DNA of 64,000 bases from Toxoplasma gondii ME49. Lineage: Eukaryota > Apicomplexa > Conoidasida > Eucoccidiorida > Sarcocystidae. Location of the stretch: assembly GCF_000006565.2 (NCBI RefSeq), contig NC_031478.1:7408343-7472342 (forward strand), read 5' to 3'. Positions 10,859 to 21,117 of this stretch are shown one piece after another; within the stretch, counting starts at the first letter, position 1, and each line of letters starts with the position of its first letter. The translations under genes and the position numbers were made by a program. A model generated the notes under the pieces. The model had not been told where the DNA came from and did no database searches. It worked only from the letters and a program-made list of their open reading frames with translations.

Positions 10859-10872
10859 CCTGGGGGATGGTT
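10811..10872 (-). promoter_or_regulatory. Conserved upstream block of SRS copy C
   Basis: Plus-strand motifs CAGTTTCCATCGCCACGCC and CCAGCCAGTGCCGGAAGAC lie about 170 bp before the ATG at 10642. They are shared with the upstream regions of copies A, B and D. Confidence 0.5.
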
Positions 10873-11649
10873 GCCAGAGATATCGTGGGAGGAATGGGGG
10901 CGTGCGCGTCCTTGGCTAACAGTGAAGATCGACAACATCGAATTGCAACATCAGGACAGCAGCAAGTAGACGCACAGTTTCACTGGAGAGCCGGATAGTG
11001 TTCTGAGTGCCTTAACAGCATGGCGTAAACAGCGCTGCCTGGTCGCAGATGGGAAACTTTCTGTTTTGTGTTGCAGTTCCCGTGGATTGACGAACGCAGA
11101 CCAGGAGTCGACGTGCAAGTAACACAAGGAGCATCCCCAAAATAGGAAGGGGAGCATTGGGTGGTCGGGAATTCAGAGGGAAGAAACGTGACGACGTCAA
11201 TTTCCTGTCTTTCTACTAGTAACCCACCCATGCGGCGTAGTGAGTACTTCGTTTGTTCGTGACCAGTGGCAGGCAGGATCTCCCTCTGGAGAATTGGGGT
11301 ATAGGGATGCAAGCAAAGTCGTTCTCGGTGTATGACAGATAAAGGAGTCTAAAGACTACCATAAAAAACAGTTCCTCCGGCTGAGAAATGTTCAGACAAC
11401 ACATTCTTTTCAAAGGGTGTTTGGCAGCCAATCGTTCCTTAGTTGTAACAATATGCTCTCTTTTGTACACTCGTGTGAAGATTTATAGTTCGTACAGAAA
11501 GCCTACACCTTTTTGTTCCTCAGGAACCAGAACCCGTGTGTATCTGCATCTACTCCTTACACGTCTGCTGAAGCAGGATGCCGGAGTTTGTGAACTCTCC
11601 TCATTTTTGCCTCATGTCTGCCTCGAACTGCCTGAACAATTGGAGCCAC

Positions 11650-12130
11650 GATCTTTTTGTGTCTCTGAGTGCCTCTTGTAGCATTCACAAGGTGACCGTA
11701 CCTAAGGTACTTAAGTTAGGTGTGGTGCCTTTTCAGCAACATTCGATAGGAAGCGGCAGACAAATACTGATGTTGCTGTTCAACAGTCGTTTCTGATGAT
11801 GCCAGATCAGTCGGTACCGAGAAAACGGGTTTGGCTATGGTATGACAGTGTCGGCCTGAAGAAGCTCCCGTCAGGGCTGGTGGCTCTTTTTGAAAGTGAA
11901 CAAGATGGGTTGACGACTTCTCGCAGAACGAGAAAGCCATGTAAAACAGCATCACGAATAAACCGCCTCTAGATGATTTGACTAGCTACCGGATTTCCAT
12001 CAGGCTCTCCGACTTCACAGTCGAAATGTGGGTTTTTACCATATGTCGGAATACAACTGCCAGCAAAAAGACACGCCAGGCAGTGAATAGGCGGGCTCTT
12101 TGGACGACCCCTACCTTGCGATTTTAGTCT
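11650..12130. repeat. Extra segment of the 3.8-kb SRS units, copy C
   Basis: This segment, absent from the shorter A and B units, matches 15375-15910 by eye: a shared TTTTTGTGTCTCTGA, a CAGCAACA..CGATA patch, and a long patch beginning CATCACGAATAA (11950 and 15733). The divergence is higher than in the SRS genes. No open frame is kept, so it looks like non-coding DNA duplicated with the unit. The rest of 10873-12484 holds nothing I can name. Confidence 0.7.
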
Positions 12131-12484
12131 TCGTGCTCGTACATAGAACCGTGTAGCGATATTACCGCATTGAAACAGCTACGGAAAACCACCTATCCCT
12201 ACCACAACTGCTGGGAAGCGAATATTCTAGCGTATCCACGGGACCAACGTGTTATCAATGTTTTATTCCGCTAATTTTTCATACAAGATGCATGCTTATA
12301 CGAACACTTGTTGATAGGAAACACCTGCTTCATGCCCCAGTGTTGCTTGGCCTTGCAGCTGTGGGTCTGTCGCTAGAGGTAGTCACAGAACTCCACTAAT
12401 GGGCTGCAGACAAAATACACTCTGTTTTGACGGGGTCTCTGCATCTCAATGTGACTCGCTGGTAGAGGGTTTATCATGGTTTTC

Positions 12485-12960
12485 TTTCGTTTGTAATCAT
12501 TACCAACTCTCCTTCAATGTGATCAACAGGCTTTGTCATCGGGGAACATGCGTCGCAACGGTATGCCTCAGTGTCAAACAACCCCAAGCACGGAACGTAT
12601 GAGATGACAAATTTATCTGGCACTCCACGAGCTCTGCCATCGTCACGAGGCTCCAGAAAAGCATGTTTGAAAGATACATTCGAGTTATCCCAAGTCCCCT
12701 TCTTCAGGATTTTGAGCTAGTACTCAATCGTCAGTATCTGGAATCGCTCGGCGTACGAGCTGTTGTAAGACGGCACAAAAACCAACGCAGAATTGTTTCA
12801 ACGAGGGTGCCCGGCAGCGACGGGATATGGGAACTGAGATTCCCCAATTTGGTCAAAGCAAAAGGGAACCCACGCCGAAGCGTGTTACACCTCGAACGCC
12901 CCAAGCTAAGCGCAAGGTTCACTATCAACACTGTTTTCTGTGTGAATATGTATCTGTCCA
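12485..12960 (-). repeat. SRS-unit 3'-flank block, copy D
   Basis: Downstream of SRS copy D, this is homologous to 3667-4190, 6157-6665 and 8660-9150. The minus strand near 12575-12730 encodes NVSFKHAF and GVPDKFVISYVPC, matching the relic motif of the other units, with stops before and after. Confidence 0.45.
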
Positions 12961-13037
12961 TATTTCTACAGTATACTAGTTAATACAGATAGCGAATCAA
13001 CGCAACTGCCATAGAACTACCACATTTTTCCCGAATG

Positions 13038-13703
13038 CACACGAGAGGAACTTTGCTTCGAACAGGTTCGGTCCCTTCTTCGACGGAGAAATCTGCCTGA
13101 AAAAAGAAACATCTTTTACCCCCTTACAGTACAACAAAGTGTCAGACCGGAGACGGGATGGCGACAAGAGCACTTAGAACATATTCCCTGCCACCAACGC
13201 AAAACAAGAAATGAACGCAATCATAAAGGCACTGCCCAGAACGACTCCTTGTTCCCCTCTGGAAGGTTCAGGCGTCGCAGGCGTTTCAGCCTCGGGTTTC
13301 TCTTCAATATTGATAAGGACTTTGCATTCTGTTTGTGTTCCCACCTGTTCGCGCGCCGACGCTGGTGAGACACATTTGTAAAAGATGTTTTGGGGAGACG
13401 AAGGCAAATCTGGGCAGGACAGCGTATAGCCAACTGTGTCATTTCCGGTATTAGCTGCATTCTCAACCAAACTACTATTTGGAACGAGGTCCTGCAAGAC
13501 AACCTCCTCCTCTCTGCCAGTTGATGCGCCACCACTCTTCTCAGTTGCTTTCTCAATGAAAACATGGTCGAGGAGAGCGGGCTTCAGGGTGGCGCCTTCG
13601 CTACATCCGAAAGTGACAGACTTGCTCTTGGAGGTGACCGCTACAGTGACCTGTCCGTTCTTGCATTTATCTGAACGACACAACACGCACGTGCGCAGCA
13701 CAA
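13038..13703 (-). repeat. Near-identical block shared by SRS copies C and D (exon 2 plus 3' flank, copy D)
   Basis: Partner of 9219-9884. It covers exon 2 of copy D, its 3' flank and the acceptor end of the intron. Only a handful of substitutions were seen, including one changing SSASAR to SPASAR in the protein. Confidence 0.85.
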
Positions 13704-14398
13704 CGTAACTTTTTGGTTGAATGACTGTGCGGGACGTCTTAGCAGAGACAGGAATCACATATACGGCGGCAGCTTCGATTGTGTGCCTGGTTTCGCTTAC
13801 TTGTTTCGGGGACAGTCACAGCTGTTTGGGAGAACACGGACACCTGAACTATGCAGGTCGTTGCAGAAGCAGGTACTTTTGCTTTACCAGTTTCTCCAAC
13901 GCCTGTTGTAGATGGCGGGTCACACGAAAAGTAGACTGTAAAGGGACTCAGTGGCAGGCTGCTGTTCTTCAGTGCGAGGCTGTATTCTGTGCCTTTATTT
14001 CCGGCCACCTTAGCGGGAGAGGGTGATGACGTGAAAGTGACGGACGACGCATCGACTTCCTTAGTGCAGGCGGCATTTCCCCAAAATTTGTTAGAGCCTG
14101 CTGGATTTTCCCTCAGCTGCAAATCTGTGCCACATTTGAATTTCACCTCGTTAGTTTTGCTTGTGATTCTTAAGACCAAAGGCGATGCATTACTCTCGCA
14201 TGTTACAGACTGTGAGTTTGCCTGGTTTCCTGCCGACTGCTGCGCGAAACTGCCCGTGAGAATTACGAGAAGAGATAGCGACAAGAACTGAGAAGGATAG
14301 ACGAAAGACACGGAAGAGGTGCCACTTTGTCTCTCCCGCAAGAGACAAGGCCAGAACGTGGAGTAACGACAGGCCGCAGCCGAGTGTGCAGCCGCCAT
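13174..14398 (-). CDS. SRS-family GPI-anchored surface antigen, copy D (2 exons, 364 aa)
   Basis: Exon 1 is 14398-13801 and exon 2 is 13670-13174, joined over a 130-nt phase-1 intron (GTAAGC to TTCAG). The start chosen is MAAAHS at 14398, conserved with copies A and C. An in-frame ATG 48 codons upstream (14542) is possible but is not supported by copy A. The hydrophobic signal segment is LSLSLLVILTGSF. Domain 1 motifs are VTCESN, FKCGTD, AACTKEVD, FSCDPP and TTCIVQV. Domain 2 starts NKCKNGQVTV and contains FGCSEG, LSCPDLP, YKCVSP and ECKVLIN. A GPI-type hydrophobic tail follows an acidic, proline-rich stretch near PSRGEQG. Five cysteines are seen per domain. This is the only copy of the C/D type that reads through without a break. 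Confidence 0.88.
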
Positions 14399-14614
14399 CG
14401 CCAGTAGCGCCAGAAGGAGAACTGGATTAAAATTGTCTGTGGCGGTAGTTAGAAACGGAAGTGCGGCAAGCCGAACAAAACAGAGAAGACTATTGACAAC
14501 GAAAGACACGAAACAGAGAAACCTGTTGACAACGGAAAACACTAGTGTTTTCTTAGGTGTGACTCGGGAAACTGTTCAGTTTCCATCGCCACGCCGCCAG
14601 CCAGTGCCGGAAGA
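14042..14614 (-). repeat. Near-identical block shared by SRS copies C and D (exon 1 5' part plus promoter, copy D)
   Basis: Partner of 10286-10858. Below 14042 the two genes part company: copy D continues with a VTFTSSPSPAK segment while copy C carries the frameshift and a copy-B-like segment. Confidence 0.85.
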
Positions 14615-14637
14615 CCTGCGGGGTGGTTCCGCACACT
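14568..14637 (-). promoter_or_regulatory. Conserved upstream block of SRS copy D
   Basis: Contains CAGTTTCCATCGCCACGCC and CCAGCCAGTGCCGGAAGAC, about 170 bp before the ATG at 14398, as in copies A to C. Confidence 0.5.
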
Positions 14638-14644
14638 ACCAGTA

Positions 14645-17013
14645 GAAAAGGCCAGGAAGGTCAAGAATGAGGACGAGAGGGTCCTTGGTTACAGTGAAAG
14701 TCGACGACATCGGGCTGTAGCATGTTGGCGTCAACAGGTATATCCGTAGGATCACAGTAGGGTAAGACAGCATCATGACGCCAAGAAACGGATAGAAGCC
14801 CCCCGCCATACAGGCAAACTTATCACTTGTTGCTGTATCATTCCCTGGGTCAGTGATAATGAAGCAGGAATCGATGTTCAATCAGGTGAAAGAGAAACAC
14901 GCTACTAAAAGGAAAAAAGGATATCGGACTTCGACAAATGAGAAGAAGAAAGGTATGCGCAGGCATCGACTATCTGTCTGGTTCTTGATAATCCACACGT
15001 AACTACCAAACGCCCTTGCCTTCTTTGCCGCCATTTGTGGAAATCGGATATTGCTGTAGCAGAATAGGGGTAAACGGATAAAAAAAACTGTCTTGATTTC
15101 AAGAAACTAGAAAAGCTCCAAAGACAGCCTCCCCACCAACACTTCGGTCGGAAGGTTGCTGTTCAGACGATATACGGCTTTCTGCGATAGCCTCAGCAAA
15201 TCGATCTCTTGTGAACACTCTTCTCACTAACTACAGACTAGTGTTGCGTGAACGTTTGAGAGTCAGAACCGAAAACGCAAATCTGTACGTACATGGTTTT
15301 GGAAACTTGCACACTTACGCATACGCAGTTCCTTTCTTTATACTCGCTAGATCTGCGTGAAGGGTGTTCTCGTGTTTTTGTGTCTCTGATCACTCTTGTT
15401 TCCTGTGTGCCTCGAGCTCGCTGAACAGTTTGGTCCATGAATCAGATCTCCGAGTACGAACAATATGATCATGCTAGACACATATGAACTAGGCGCGCCG
15501 GTCCTTCAGCAACAATCGATACACAACTGCAGAAGAATAATTATATCGCTTTCGATGCACGCTTTGTTGTGGCTAGATCACTTCACAGTGAGACACGTGA
15601 ATGTGGTGCTGTACGGAAGTGTCCGTTTCAAGGAACTCCTATGTGTTAGGGCAGAATGCTCTTTTCAAGAAGACCGAGAAAATGAGTTCAGAGGGCCCTG
15701 TTACGCAAATCTGGAAAATCGTATAATCCGCCATCACGAATAACTCGCTTCTACACGATTTGACCAGCTACTGGATTTCGATCAGGCTCTCCGATTTCAG
15801 GATCGAAGTGTGCGTTGTTGCCGTGTGTCGGATTACAACTGCCATCCGACAGTCATGTCTGCCACTGACTAAAGGGGCTCTTGGGACGACATTACCGTCC
15901 ACTTCTTTTCTTCGTGTTGTGCAGTGCACCAGACTACCGATACCCGCATATGGAAAAGCGAAGATGAGCAACAACGAAATGCTATAATTACAACTGGGAA
16001 GCGAGTGTTCCCTAACAATCCGAGCGTGCAACGTGGGATGGACTTCTTGCCCCACTACTGACCGTCTATACAAGCTCTATGTCACGGCTCAAATCTATAT
16101 TCACAGTGCATTCCTGTTTTATTCCCACCGTTGCTTGGCAGTGTAATTGAGGCTCTAGAGCAAAGACACCACTGGTGAAGAACCCTGTGTCAGTCGAAGG
16201 TGACCAGTAAAGAGACAAGAAATCAAAGGCAACGCGCAGAGCGGAACTCAGTGGGCTTTAGGATAAATCAGTGTCATCATGCAGCGTAGCCGTAGTGGAA
16301 CCCAGCAAGACGCCAGGTCATGGGATACCACAGCCGTTGGGGCTACTTTCCAGAAGTCTTATGAGGAAACAGATAAGACAGGTTTCGACTGTTAGTCTCC
16401 CCTCTCACGAGGGCATATCGGTACTCACTGCAGGGATGTGATTTTGTGAGGGCAATGCTGTTTCACACTTGACGAGTTTTGTTAATACAAGCTCACCTAG
16501 TATCCAAGTTTTCGGCTTGTAGACGGTCCGGGGATCGCGCATGCAGTTTTTCGCTGATTGTCGGCCAAGTCGACGACAACGACATACGCCCCCGTTGTTT
16601 CCCGTTTCCGTTTCCTTTGTGTGGCTTTAATTATCTCCCTGTGGATCTTTCGCGGACCTCAGAAAGCACATACGCTGTCGTCGAGGCTCGAGACGCTACC
16701 CCGAGTTTTCTCTCCTGGACGGAGAAGCGTTTCTGTTGCGCACGGGGACTTCGGTTTTCCTTCCAGTAGGCTCCAAGCCTTTTTTCTGTCCCATTTCTTG
16801 AACCCTTTTCTGAGAGACCCGCCATTTTCCGTGAGTTTGGAAGTACTAGATTTTATTTCGACCGTTCGTCTGGACGCCGCGGTGGACCACCGATCCTTGT
16901 AGAGTCGACAGGAGTTTTCCCTATAGGGACTCCAAGGAAAAGCGTGTACCCTTGGGGTGATCAAACTGCACCACAGTGTCTCCCTTGCTGCCACGTCTCT
17001 CCTAATTGGCAAA
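14645..17013. other. Intergenic between the SRS array and the 141-aa gene
   Basis: The first ~1.5 kb is the tail of SRS unit D, including the duplicated segment at 15375-15910. From about 16.2 kb the sequence leaves the array and becomes the divergent promoter side of the plus-strand gene at 17014. ORFs of 60-115 codons occur but have no recognisable features. Confidence 0.6.
15375..15910. repeat. Extra segment of the 3.8-kb SRS units, copy D
   Basis: Matches 11650-12130 (offset about 3720-3785, with small indels). The strongest part begins CATCACGAATAA at 15733. It marks the C and D units as one duplication event separate from the A/B pair. Confidence 0.7.
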
Positions 17014-19239
17014 ATGGCAACTCACAACTGTCTCCGCCAGACTGCGGCGCAAATGCTTGGCCAAAATGCCAACGTCTTCCGCTTCTTCTCCAAGTCGGCA
17101 CCCTCCCGCCCCTCCGGCAACGTCGCCCTGGAGTCTGTAAAAAACGCCGCGGTTGCCGAAACAGAGGTAAACTTCAAGGCCAGCTTTTAATGGACACATG
17201 CACTACCCACATTTATGTGTATATATGTGTGTACACGACGAAGACAACTGCTCATATGGAAAAAACGTTTCTAGCTGGTGCAACTTGCTTTAGCGCAGTG
17301 GAGGGAGAAAGCGGCACTCCCTTCGTTCCCTTCAAACTGTGATTTTCCAGACTCCTGACCAGGACAGAGTTCTCTTTCTGTTTTTTGACATGCCTTGTCA
17401 GTTGTTTTATGTTATCTGCAGGATTCGTGATGGGGAGTTTTATAAGTGACTCACATTCCGTCTGTAGCGTCTGAGTTGTTTATGTTCCCCGCCTTCCCGT
17501 TAGGTTTGGAGTTGTCAGCTATGCATGCGATTCTGTCGTCTCTGCTCAGAGAGCAGCCCTCGCGATCTGCTAACGGAGCGAGCTAGGGTGCCCATTCCAC
17601 TTGTGTCGAGACTGCGGTCACCAGAGTTGTCAAGAGCCTCCCTTCTTCGAGGGCCTCTGGAAATAGTGTATTCTCTCAGTGTCTCCTCTGCTTCTTTGGA
17701 TATCCAGAAAAAAACAGCCCAGCTCGGAGCTTCCTTCTCGCAGAGCTGTGGCCTCACGACGGCTTCTGCTCCCAGTCAAAGTGGATGCGCATCCAATCTC
17801 TGGCAGACTTCAGTCTTTAAACGTGAACGTTTCTCTGGGCGCAGCAGGGGTAACTCGCTTGTCGTTTCAGCTCTCTCTGATGTGCAGACGTTTGCGGGCA
17901 GAGCCAACGTAGCGGCAGGCACTGGGAAACTCGAAGGATCCCTGTTGCCTCCGCCTCACATTCCTGGAATCCGCAGAGCCCCCCGAGAGCCTGCGTCTCC
18001 CAAGATGGCTGGCATGGAGGGTCGAATGCCTGTTCGCCTTCCGCCTGAGGGCTCTCGCTTCCGTCAATACGTAAGCCTCTCTATAGTGTCTATAGTGCTT
18101 TGAACAGACCTGAAAAAATCCTTTCTGAAAAAAGTGTGATCTCTGCAGTTCGTGGTCCAGCTAGGATCTCCATTTTCTTGGTGCCGTCTTTGTAAGGAGG
18201 AGATGGAAACTACTTGGTACCATCCTACGCTGGGGTTGCGGAAGTCGGTTTCCAAGAACCAACGGCCAACGTCCCCTCAGTCGGGGTCTCCTTAATCCCG
18301 CAAATAAGTGCTCTACCTCTTGAGGTGTCTCCCCTCTTTCTTTCCTCTTAAATGTAAAGCGATTTTTCTTCAGCTGCTGACATAGCTGGAGTTGTACGTA
18401 CCACCCCGCTGGACCGCATAAGACACACAAAGCGCTGATTTCCAGCTTTTCAACGTAGCGTGGGTTTGCATCGGAGATGTGTACACGAAATGCACTGATC
18501 GCAGTGGTTCGAGCTCTCAGCTGGCGCCAGAAAGTCCTGCCGCGGCCAAACGTCTGGAGAGAGGGACGGACTGTGGGGGAGGTGTCTGGGACGCACCGTT
18601 TTTTTCTGAATAGGAACCCGGTGAAAGTCTACTCAGGGAGAGAGAAACGGGAGACTTGTGGGTGGAATAACGTGCTGGCACCAACGTGAGAGGAGGACAC
18701 TGAGTGTGGATCTTCACACTGAGGCTGCGCAAGACGTCCCTGCTTCCACGAGGCTCGTGAGCTGAGACTCGACGGGTTTGAGCAAGCTTAAGTTTGTAGT
18801 TCTCGCTCGTAAGACGCGACTCGATGTAACACTTATACCCGTGGTTATTTCGCCTGCTGTCTACAAGGGAAGACTGGCATACGGCGCGCTAAATTCGCAG
18901 TTGGCGCTGCACGAAGGTGCCTCTTCTTCCACTGATCCACGCGTTTACGGCGTTTACCGAAGATCTGTGAGGGAAAACAACACTCTTTGTGCTTCCCTGT
19001 ATCTCTGCACAGCAGGGAACAACAAGGAGGGTATCCGTATGTCTGTGTTGGAGAGCAGTTTGCGCATGCAGCCGGGTCTCCTCCGCGAAGAACCTTGTCT
19101 CTGTCGCACAAGTAGGATCGGTTTTGTGTGCCGGTGGCTGTTTTCGCAGGTCGACCCGCGGGCGGACGTTTACTTTCCTCTCACGGCTGTTTTGGTGACG
19201 CTGGGGCCTCTCTACATGTTCTCCAAAGCCTTCTTCTGA
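17014..19239 (+). CDS. Small mitochondrial-type membrane protein (3 exons, 141 aa), family not recognised
   Basis: The exons are 17014-17166, 17888-18070 and 19150-19239, all phase 0, with donors GAG|GTAAAC and TAC|GTAAGC and acceptors GATGTGCAG and TTTTCGCAG. ATG 17014 is the first in-frame ATG. The N-terminus (residues 1-30) is basic, has no acidic residue and contains FRFF, like a mitochondrial presequence. The middle is proline- and glycine-rich. The last 29 residues (exon 3) form one hydrophobic segment, LTAVLVTLGPLYMF, ending KAFF and then stop. A single C-terminal membrane span with a short tail is typical of small subunits of inner-membrane complexes, several of which are lineage-specific in Apicomplexa. 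That role is an inference from size and topology only. A further small exon in the 1.1-kb second intron cannot be excluded. Confidence 0.7.
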
Positions 19240-21117
19240 AGCTGGTTCTACAGTGCCGTGGTGCGCGTCTCTCCTCTGGGGCGCGAACTCCAAGAAAGCC
19301 GCGAGAAAGGCGCCGTTTTGCGAGTTCTGACGGAGAGCTCGACTCGATGACTTCGCGCCGTCTGCGCTCCGGTGGTGCCCCTTCCTGCGTTGTCCATGAT
19401 GTGTTCCTCAAGTTCAACTGAAGCCGAACGGTCGTCTCTGGACACTGTTTCACGAAACCTCAGCACAGTTGATGTTAAAAGCAAGAACAGTCACTGTTCC
19501 TACGCCGCTGTCCAGTCTGGTGGAAACGGAACATTGATACGGATGAGATTCCCTGCAGCAGCTTTGCTTTCGCCTAGTGAACTCACTACAGTCAAATTCG
19601 CCACAACTCTTTCGGTAGTGTTGTGTGGCGGCTCAGAGAACTGGAAAAAGGATGTTTGCGGGTAGCCGTGACCACAGTCACCATCGAAGCTTACGTGCTT
19701 GCACTTTGTCGTCGAGCGGAACGTGACGAAAAATATAACAGTCCACTCCTTTCTCTTCGGACGGAATCAATAATGTGATTTATTCAGTCGCCACAAGCTG
19801 TCGAACACTACGCATCTCGGCGTACCCCCAGCGAACCTTTCTGTGCCAGCGCTGTGCGCATGGACTTCCGCGCTAGACTACCGTGAATCAGCGAGCATGA
19901 TGCACACTGTGGAGATCAGAAGGGTAGTTTTCCCATACAAGTACAGCCTCGAAATAAAAGACAACGGCAGAAAACCTTACCGAGGTCGGGTGTCCAGAAA
20001 CTTACAGCACTGCCGAGTGGAACCTGCGGAAGTGTCGGTGGTCCAACTAAGGCTGCTCAAGGTGGAATGGCGGTCAGAGAGAGAACTTTCGTTGCCAGGT
20101 GTCGTCGATTGTGCGGATTCTGCTTCAAAGCTTGTTAGAACTGAGCCGAAACGGTTCTTCCGACTGCCCTTTGCAAGTGAAATATTGCGAAACAGACGGC
20201 CTCTGCATTTATATAATCAATATATATAGCGACAGAGCATGTCTAAACTTTATACGCTCACGAAATCATCTGCTGGCAGATCAGTTATTGAGACGTGAAG
20301 GTGACATTGAAAAAAATTCCGAAGCCCGTAGAATTTCGTACGCGACTTAGGCTGCGGCGCATGCATGCGATTTTCTCAAAGAGAGGTGTCGGCAACCTGC
20401 TGCTCCCTTATCGTTCGACGATAACGTTCAACTTTTATTCCGTCACACGGTGGAGCCTTCGGTTCGATGTTGTTAGGTTGTCTTGCACTTTCCTGGCACC
20501 AAAGAGGAGCTGTACTCAAGCAATTGTCTTGTGAACACCCAGAGACATACAGCGGCGCGATGCTGTTCTTGTCTCGACGTTTTTCAAGCTTGCATGACCC
20601 GTCCATTCGGCACACCACTACATTCAGTTGAAGAGAGCTGAGCCAGCCATTTCTGGCATTTTCTTTGACTTAAAAGAGGAGAACCAGCTCTTCTTCGCTG
20701 AGGCGTTGGCTACTGCGTGAACTTCGAAATGTGCCTTTCGGCAGAACACAGTAATGTGGCGGACGAGTCGTCGCCGATCTTCGCGAGTTGTGGCTGGGGT
20801 AGCATCCTTTCCCTTTGCCATGAGCGCACATTTCCTTTCACCTGTCAAGGGATCTCACACCGTAAAACGCTCTAAATAAAGAACTCGAGTCCCCCCCCCC
20901 TCGCCTCCGCGTCAAAGCGGTATGACATTCCAGTTGTGTCGGCTGTTTCGATGTGGTGGCGAGTCTCCATCTGCCCCAGAAGGGCATTGCTCACAAGCAG
21001 GATGTGCTATTTGCAGCTTACTTGGACTGCTTTCGCCAAGAAGTCTAGAAAATTCCATGGAACTACCTTACCCTGTGCAACTAACGCACAAAGTGTCGAG
21101 GTAGAAAGTCGTTCCTG
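19240..21117. other. Intergenic, upstream of the IGPS-like gene
   Basis: No gene is supported. It should contain the 3' UTR of the 141-aa gene and the promoter of the gene at 21118. A GCATGCATGC sequence at about 20359-20368 includes TGCATGC, a motif often found in coccidian promoters. A run of ten C lies at 20891-20900, about 220 bp before the start codon. Confidence 0.55.
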
